NCBI GenBank assembly: GCA_023265395.1
Contig: JAHFTX010000008.1
Span: forward strand, 21,447 to 85,446
DNA from: Thermoplasmata archaeon
GTDB lineage: Archaea; Thermoplasmatota; DTKX01; JAHFTX01
DNA length: 64,000 nucleotides
Direction: 5' to 3'
Of this stretch, positions 58,501 to 64,000 are shown one piece after another. A program made the position numbers and the translations under genes. How positions within the stretch are numbered: the first letter of the stretch is position 1; each line of letters opens with the position of its first letter. Below the pieces are notes generated by a model that worked only from the letters and a program-made list of their open reading frames with translations, had not been told where the DNA came from and made no database searches.

Positions 58501-59743
58501 CCGGGCCATTGAGTGGGATGCCGATCTCCCAATCGTCGCGGTTCCCGCCGCTGCTCCAACCGCTGCCCGCGCCCGCCTCGAAGTTCTCCTTGAACTGGGG
58601 GACGTTGTCGCCGGTGATCGTGACGTCATCGATGTACCACCCTGCCGGGAGGTGCTCGCTGATGGTGGTGGTCGCCCCTTCACTTGTCTCGAAATCGATG
58701 AGCAATCCTTCGGCTGCGATGGGGGCGCTCGTGCTCTGGGTCTTGAGGCTCCCGCTGATGGTCACCGGTTCGCCAGCGATCGGGTTGGCGGGCTCGACCT
58801 GGAGGTCGACGATGGCTGGCTCCTGCCAATAGAACGGAATCTCGTCATGGATGGTGAAGGGCCACAGGATCACCCCGGTGGCCTGGTCGATGTATCCCTC
58901 GCCGTTCCAGTCGAAAGTGACCTTCCCCAGTCCCGCAGGGAAGCTGCCTGAGGGTGTGACATCGAATTCGAAGGTACCGTTGGTCTTGCCTTGGGTGCTG
59001 TTGTCGCCGAACACGAAGAATTCGACATCCTCGGACGAGGTGACGAGGATCACACCGTTGCTGTCGTAGACCTTGATGGTGACTGGCGGTACCTGAGGCG
59101 TCTGGCGCCCAATCCCATGGTTTGAGGCGAGTCCCCCATTCTCGAGCGAGGTGATGTTCTCGATGTGGCCATCGACGACCTGCCCGGTGATGTGGACGGC
59201 CTCGTTGTTCTTGAGGCCGCTGGTGGAGTTTGGGTCTGCCGCCGGGAAGTGGGAGAGCGCCGTGGTGCGGTCCCCAAGGGCGATCGTGATGTGCGCCTCA
59301 TCGGAGATGACCACCAGCCGCCCCAGCGGGTCTGCCGCCGCGGGTGCACCCAAACGCTCGCTGGCGAGAATCTCGCCTGGCTGGACGTGGTGGATGGTCT
59401 GGGGCTCTGCGTGCCATGTGCCATCAATGCGTTGACCGCCTTTCCCCAGGATCGTGGACCGGTCCACCAGCGCAGAAGCCGGTAGATCCCCCGTCTTGTC
59501 CTCCGAAGTTCCAGCGGAGATTGTCGTCGCCATCGACCCATCTGCGGGGTCGGCCTCGTGGGTCATCGCCACGTCGGCCTGGACCGGCTGCGCCTGGTTC
59601 ATGTCGACCGACTGGAGAGGACCAGCGATGCCTGGTGAAGAGAAGGAGACCTCCGGCGCCATCGTGGCGGGGGCCGCCGCGACGGTCAGGACCGGGAGGA
59701 GCAACAGGAGCGAGATGATCGAGATGGCCTTGAGGTTCTGCAT
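55577..59743 (-). CDS. Large surface protein: Ig-like and jelly-roll domains, TM, DUF4129-like cytosolic domain, Pro/Gly-rich tail
   Basis: Signal peptide SIISLLLLLPVLTVAAAP; WYIDDV; TM AWPFLLLAAIIAGSVVIGFFAY; EALDDFIEVLEEARYSSHEIGAEEREKAIAALRRV; GPPPGGPG repeats. Confidence 0.88.
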   Translation of the reverse strand: MQNLKAISIISLLLLLPVLTVAAAPATMAPEVSFSSPGIAGPLQSVDMNQAQPVQADVAMTHEADPADGSMATTISAGTSEDKTGDLPASALVDRSTILGKGGQRIDGTWHAEPQTIHHVQPGEILASERLGAPAAADPLGRLVVISDEAHITIALGDRTTALSHFPAADPNSTSGLKNNEAVHITGQVVDGHIENITSLENGGLASNHGIGRQTPQVPPVTIKVYDSNGVILVTSSEDVEFFVFGDNSTQGKTNGTFEFDVTPSGSFPAGLGKVTFDWNGEGYIDQATGVILWPFTIHDEIPFYWQEPAIVDLQVEPANPIAGEPVTISGSLKTQSTSAPIAAEGLLIDFETSEGATTTISEHLPAGWYIDDVTITGDNVPQFKENFEAGAGSGWSSGGNRDDWEIGIPLNGPGNANSPVRVAATNLDGSYQVQTDSYLISPPINLSGVGSATLSFYHWLELDDLDHVIVEASDNDGSSWAPVSAEIDDDVTTWTSYSVDLDSFSYKGEWFGFAGAEKVRARFHIISNGFSVHTEASGEFQFEWLVPEDALPAMHQFIAKHPKTQKYLESTTILDLPVARTTHFEFPTSNSSKVAHRDSYVQPKARLVDNRGEIPKAIIEDEDQHYFVTVYWDRTPTNPNDPDDKVSTPPKEIYLDGSNQSRWGWLGPQGSGDQYKVLKAEQELGLIDVRFEYAGTPFYAAASGTDIYDVTAQTKFKTPPASALQVFRGDVVTITTKLLVLTNQSVLQSAGDPVPFQDVKLWWNNEALPTTTTDDEGTFSRDYELLSFAQLGQVPVRMVFEGALPKYEPCEFTINYSVVSTTEIAFTSSQNFEVFKGAGNKLLVEGTIIDDAGDRIPSLPIIVEEIKVGGATAANWGRSDTDSAGYFRVPHPIKIEDLVGQVAVKASFKGTPEYLTSSNTTNYTIKVNTTIVRLDDTQSVIRGQPVTIEGVLYEFIDDVPHNPIGQERVILSIGGHLLDSQETDVSGGNFIFESVVPDTIPVDKQTVTLSYNGTTDGRFSRTENSTYIYIGAGSRLELDNLEPNGTVNQGDTLSGTARLVYADTQDPIENATLYLYFIDAGQDERTGRSNLDQKIIEAATDQNGELTFNITFLSGITKDDEQLIDRKIVAIYAGEMVTPDDDPFLVEDVEKIGGSEASANLTFRIPPTPTLTRAWPFLLLAAIIAGSVVIGFFAYKHWQKRQLRGMAAIIKKAADQLVAGNEFAGSIFKAYRRLAKNLKQYGQMRRESETFRDFEKAIRDALPIDKEALDDFIEVLEEARYSSHEIGAEEREKAIAALRRVQFSLERIMLSEEQKASMYVKSQQLEAEDRDVIITVAGQGPPPGGPGASGAPPSGAGPRGPPPGAGAAGPGGPPPGQPQGPPRPPQQ

Positions 59744-59848
59744 GATTGACACCGCGGGGAGGTCCTCCCCCTTGCGATGAGGACATAAAGGCGACTGTGG
59801 GAGCCCGACCGGATTGATTTATCTCGTTTTCGGTGCCGGAGCTCTTGG

Positions 59849-61261
59849 TTACCCCAGCAGTCCGCCAACTCGTGGGCCGATGATCTGCCAGAGGATGAGT
59901 ATGAGCCCAAAGATGGAGAAGTATAGGCTCAAGCGTCGCGCCATGGCGGCGGTCTCCTCCTCTGGGGACTTGGGGCGGACCCGCTGCAGAGCGCCGCGCA
60001 GCCTGTCCTGGAACATGTATCCGCCATCAAGGGGTTTGAAAGGCAAGGCGTTGGTCAGGCCGACCATCAGGTTGAGCCAGAAGAGCCAGTAGAAGGTGTT
60101 CGCCAGCATCCAAAAGCCACCCGGACCGAGTATCGCGAGCGGTCCCGAAATGACATAGAGGTCCGCGACCTCCTGGGGCATCGGCTGCAGCCCGAGCACC
60201 GGCTGGAGCACGAAGAAGAATGCCTTGCCCAGCCCTTGTTCTGGATGCTCGAGGACCCCTCCCATCGGCCGGGCCAGGGAAGACGCGTAGGCCCCGTGGT
60301 CGAGTGTGCTGACACCCAAGAAGCCTTTTCCGTGGTTGGAATCGGTGTTGAGGTCGGGGGCAACGGCCGCGTAGTAATCGAAGCGGTCTGCGAGGGTCAG
60401 CACGACCGAACGGGCCGTCCCCTTGTGGACGAACTCTAGTCGGACCTGTTCACCTGCCACTCGCTCCGAGAGCAGGGCGCTGAAGCCACTGCGGCTCTGG
60501 ATCGTTCCTCCACGCGTGGCATTGGGGTCGGTAGGATGGAGGGCCGTCAGGACATCGCCGGGGACGATCCCACCTCTGTGGGCGGGCCACCCCTCGCTGA
60601 CCGAGGTCACCATCACTCCCTCGTCGGCCGGTGCCAGGGCGCCCATGAACCCCCAGGCGAAGACGCCCGCACAGAGGAACGCCACGACCACGTTGGTCGC
60701 CGGCCCGGCGGCGAAGATCCGCTCGCGGTCCCGCCGGGGCGCAGCCAGCAGTTGCCGCTCATCGGGTTCGACGAAGGCCCCGATGGGTAGTACGAGCATG
60801 ACCAGGCCCATCGACCGCAGCGCGATATCATGGGCGCGCATCTGGATCGCATGGCCCCCCTCGTGCACGACGATGGCGATGCCCAATGCGACGATGCCGT
60901 AGCCGACGGGAATCAGGGGATTGATCCCCGGGAGCCCGATGAGCACCTCGGGGCGAGGGGCAGCCTCAGGGGGGAGGGAGGTGGCGATCACCGCCTCCCA
61001 GACCAGCAACAGGAAGATGAGGACCATGAAGGAATAGGTCAAGCCCCGGGCGAACGCACCATAGGCACGCCAGAAGCGCCGCACTGACGCGATGCGCTCC
61101 ACCAGCCCTCGTCCACGACCTGTGCGTACCAGCAGGATCGGACCGAGCAGCCCCAGGTCATAGCGCTCGAGCAGCCCCCCCCTCGAAAGTGCCAACAGCA
61201 CCAGCGCCCAGAGGATCAGCGCGAGGACCAGCATCTGCAGAGGAGAGAGAATGGTCACCAC
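59849..61261 (-). CDS. Site-2 protease family (M50) membrane metalloprotease with PDZ
   Basis: IVVHEGGHAIQMRAHDI (HExxH), NLMVGLTNALPFKPLDGGYMFQD. Confidence 0.9.
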   Translation of the reverse strand: MVTILSPLQMLVLALILWALVLLALSRGGLLERYDLGLLGPILLVRTGRGRGLVERIASVRRFWRAYGAFARGLTYSFMVLIFLLLVWEAVIATSLPPEAAPRPEVLIGLPGINPLIPVGYGIVALGIAIVVHEGGHAIQMRAHDIALRSMGLVMLVLPIGAFVEPDERQLLAAPRRDRERIFAAGPATNVVVAFLCAGVFAWGFMGALAPADEGVMVTSVSEGWPAHRGGIVPGDVLTALHPTDPNATRGGTIQSRSGFSALLSERVAGEQVRLEFVHKGTARSVVLTLADRFDYYAAVAPDLNTDSNHGKGFLGVSTLDHGAYASSLARPMGGVLEHPEQGLGKAFFFVLQPVLGLQPMPQEVADLYVISGPLAILGPGGFWMLANTFYWLFWLNLMVGLTNALPFKPLDGGYMFQDRLRGALQRVRPKSPEEETAAMARRLSLYFSIFGLILILWQIIGPRVGGLLG

Positions 61262-61370
61262 GCTCCGGGTTCGAAGGTACGGTCAGTGCCTGCCAGACGT
61301 CGGTCGGATGCTCTGCGCCCACGCCGCTCCATAAGGGTTTGTGTGCTGCCGGTCCGAAGGCAAACAGCCT

Positions 61371-61778
61371 TCATTCCACCGTCAGGCGAATCGAGGGCGG
61401 CACGCGCAAGGTGTGTGTGAGCGTGCAGACGCTGCTCGCCAGCAGGAGCGCGCGTTGTATCCGCTGTTCTTGCGAGCTCGCGCTCGAGGCACGGCGGACG
61501 TGCAAGGCGAGCACCGCAGGCGTCGCCGGATCCCCCCATTCCACTTCGACCGAGGCATCGAGGAGGTCGGCTCGGACCGCCGCGGCGGCATAGACGAAGG
61601 AGGTCAAGAAGCAGGCCCCGAGCGCGGCCAATGCAATCTCCTCGCCACTGGGGGCTGCCCCTGGCATCGGTTCGATACTCTCCTCTTGGGCTTGCAGCTC
61701 GAACTCGCGGATCCGGACGACTGCCCTGCCCGGCGCAATCCGGACCCCTGCACGCATGGGAATCGCTCGTTTCGACAT
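61371..61778 (-). CDS. OsmC-family protein (start uncertain; TTG 61865 possible)
   Basis: GEEIALAALGACFLTSFVYAAA ... SSVCTLTHTLRVPPSIRLTVE. Confidence 0.75.
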   Translation of the reverse strand: MSKRAIPMRAGVRIAPGRAVVRIREFELQAQEESIEPMPGAAPSGEEIALAALGACFLTSFVYAAAAVRADLLDASVEVEWGDPATPAVLALHVRRASSASSQEQRIQRALLLASSVCTLTHTLRVPPSIRLTVE

Positions 61779-61922
61779 CCGTCCTCCCTGAGGGCTGACC
61801 TTGGGTCGGGCCAACCGCGGGGGCCGTACGCGCCACGAGAGGGGCCGCGACCCCCGGTCAGCCAACCTCGCATTGTTCTCCCCAAGCGCTATATATACTG
61901 ACCTTCGCTAGCCTTCCTCGTC

Positions 61923-61931
61923 TGCTTATAA
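61923..61931 (+). promoter_or_regulatory. TATA box (GCTTATAAG) for the PKD protein
   Basis: About 36 nt upstream of ATG 61964. Confidence 0.65.
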
Positions 61932-61963
61932 GCTGGGCAGGCACACCCTGGGGAGGGACAAAC

Positions 61964-64000
61964 ATGAGTGATGTTGGGGGCTTGAGCGGCCGCAACGAGC
62001 GGTCGCGCGACAGTGGAAGATTGACTGCACGTCAGGAGGGCCACGCCGCCACTGTTCAGGGCACGGATGCGTCCCGCCACAATGGACTGCGCCCAGCTCT
62101 GCTCGGTGGCGCCGCCCTGCTCGGCCTGCTTGCTCTGGTCCTCCTGGCGCTCCCCACGCTGGCAGTACCCGATTTCCACTTCACCGATCAGGACATTGCG
62201 TTCGCCGAAGCCAGCCCCACCATCGGGGAGACGCTGGCAATCACGGTGGATATCGAGAACGAGGGGGATATCGATGGGGCAAACGTGGTCGTCAACTTCT
62301 ACGATGGCCCAGTGGGCGTAGGCCTTTTCGACTCTACCTCCGTCGACATCGCTGCCGGTGGTGGCGCGGAGGCGTTCGGGAACTGGACGGTCGTCGGCCC
62401 CAGTGGACCGCGATTCCTCAACGTCTCGGTCGTCGCTCAGGGCGGCGAGACCGATGTCTCGGACAACAGCGCCGACGCCTCGGTCGACGTCAACGAGGCC
62501 CCCGTGGTCTCCCTCTCTGCCGACCAGTACACCAAGCAGACCCTGACCAACTTTGCCTTCAGCAGCGCGGGGACCAGTGACAGCGATGGCCTCATCAACT
62601 CTTACTTCTGGATCTTTGGTGATGGGACCTTCTCCTTCAATCCCAACCCTAGCCACCAGTATGACGACAACGGTTCCTACGTCGTCACCCTCATAGCGAC
62701 CGACGACGACGGCGGCACTGACAGCGGCTCAGTCTCGGTCAATGTCACCAATCGCGACCCGTCGGCCAACGCCGTCGATCAGACGGTCCAGACCCTCGTC
62801 AACGTCAAGTTCAGCGGGGCCAACAGCTCCGATGCAGACGGTTTCATCCAGGGGTACGACTGGCTGTTCCACGATGGCTCCCATCAGCTGGGCAAGAACG
62901 TCCAGTACATGTACGCCGATGATGGCGTCTATAGCGTCACCTTGACCGTCACCGATGATGACGGTGCCATCGACCAGCACACGCTGAGCGTCACGGTCCT
63001 CAACCGCGCGCCATCGGCTGACCTCCTGACCAACCGAACACAACTCAACACCACCGAATCGGTACATTTCGACGCCGATGACAGCGGCGATCCCGATGGG
63101 GTCATCTCCAACTACACCTGGATCTTCCCCGGCGGCCAGTTGCGCTACGGTGTGGTCCTCGATTATGCCTTCAACCTCGCCAACGGCTCGTACCAGGTCG
63201 TCCTGCTCGTCATCGACGATGACGGGGCTATCGACAGCGCGACCGTCCAGATCAAGGTAGGCAATCGCGCGCCGGTGGCCGTGGGTCCGCAAGCCCTCGT
63301 GGGCGATACCAATGAGAACCTCGACTTCGACGGGACCAACAGCTACGACCCCGACGGGATCCTCGTCAACTGGTCCTGGGACTTCGTCGACGGTACCCCG
63401 AAGAGCTATGGCGCCAACGCCACCCACGCCTTCTCGGACGATGGTCTCTACAACGTCCGACTGACCGTGCGCGATGACAGCGGTGCGACGGACTGGACCC
63501 TGGTGGCGGTGACCGTCAACAACCTCGCCCCGCAGGCCATCCACCTCAACCTCTCGACCGAGACACTCACCGAGGTGCGCGTCAATGGCACCGCTTCGAC
63601 CGATAGTGACGGGATCGTCTCCCAGTGGGCGTGGGACTTCCACGACGGGCAGCCGGTCCAGATCACCACTGCGGCGGACGAGGAGGCCACCAAGACCTAC
63701 AATGACGATGGGGTGTACCGCGTCACCCTCAGCGTCACCGACGATGATGGTGCGGTCGGCATCACCGATTTCTGGGTGACGGTCACCAACCGCCCACCGG
63801 TCGTCGACTTCGACTGGCAATGGGACACTTCGACCAGCCCAGAGACCCCCATCGCCGGGGAGAACGTCACATTCGAGGCCGTCGACAGCCTCGACCTCGA
63901 TGGCACGATTCTCTCCTTCAACTGGGAGTATGGTGATGGCCAGTTTGGGACCGGGAACCAGAGCCAGCACATCTACTTCACCGAAGGCGCCTACTCGGTC
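61964..64000 (+). CDS. PKD-repeat surface protein, truncated by window end (absent from the ORF track)
   Basis: MSDVGGLSGRNERSRDS...TM LLGGAALLGLLALVLLALPTLA; repeated FGDG/YTFNLANGSY..VTLTVTDDDG units; open to window end. Confidence 0.9.
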   Translation, partial: MSDVGGLSGRNERSRDSGRLTARQEGHAATVQGTDASRHNGLRPALLGGAALLGLLALVLLALPTLAVPDFHFTDQDIAFAEASPTIGETLAITVDIENEGDIDGANVVVNFYDGPVGVGLFDSTSVDIAAGGGAEAFGNWTVVGPSGPRFLNVSVVAQGGETDVSDNSADASVDVNEAPVVSLSADQYTKQTLTNFAFSSAGTSDSDGLINSYFWIFGDGTFSFNPNPSHQYDDNGSYVVTLIATDDDGGTDSGSVSVNVTNRDPSANAVDQTVQTLVNVKFSGANSSDADGFIQGYDWLFHDGSHQLGKNVQYMYADDGVYSVTLTVTDDDGAIDQHTLSVTVLNRAPSADLLTNRTQLNTTESVHFDADDSGDPDGVISNYTWIFPGGQLRYGVVLDYAFNLANGSYQVVLLVIDDDGAIDSATVQIKVGNRAPVAVGPQALVGDTNENLDFDGTNSYDPDGILVNWSWDFVDGTPKSYGANATHAFSDDGLYNVRLTVRDDSGATDWTLVAVTVNNLAPQAIHLNLSTETLTEVRVNGTASTDSDGIVSQWAWDFHDGQPVQITTAADEEATKTYNDDGVYRVTLSVTDDDGAVGITDFWVTVTNRPPVVDFDWQWDTSTSPETPIAGENVTFEAVDSLDLDGTILSFNWEYGDGQFGTGNQSQHIYFTEGAYSV

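Noticed and set aside
62729-63970. 413-aa minus ORF
   Set aside because: Antisense of the PKD-repeat protein, which is open to the window end on the + strand
1-64000. CRISPR arrays, transposons, rRNA and tRNA genes
   Set aside because: No regularly spaced identical repeats, transposase motifs, rRNA segments or cloverleaf sequences were found by reading

Overview
The window is a gene-dense, high-GC archaeal chromosomal segment, probably euryarchaeal/Thermoplasmatota-like (taxonomic inference only). It has two TBP paralogues, a proteasome alpha subunit, a hisG-D-C-H-A-B operon, purC, valS, a nuoA-B-C-D-H-I (complex I-like) cluster, aIF5A next to an agmatinase-family gene, a J-protein, a Trm-G10-like THUMP methyltransferase, a Ras-like GTPase, ftsZ, rlmE/ftsJ, a complete A/V-type ATP synthase operon (H-I-K-E-C-F-A-B-D plus a small TM protein), a PRC-barrel protein, a THUMP-less ThiI, a site-2 protease and an OsmC protein. 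About one third encodes very large surface or membrane-anchored proteins (FG-GAP propellers, PKD, CARDB, about 30 TSP3-like Ca repeats, jelly-roll). No rRNA, tRNA, CRISPR array or mobile element was recognised. The best candidates for undescribed biology are: (1) an integrin-like FG-GAP membrane protein whose cytosolic part looks like a roadblock/longin-like module plus a beta-sandwich and an alpha/beta module; (2) a Ras-like protein whose P-loop lysine is replaced by Ile and whose DTAG switch II is lost; (3) a stand-alone Hint/intein-fold protein in which every splicing residue appears replaced; (4) a NuoH with a two-TM insertion in its most conserved loop, next to a NuoI with four ferredoxin-type motifs; (5) an apparently circularly permuted jelly-roll inserted in an Ig-like domain. 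All homology statements come from reading motifs; no searches were run.
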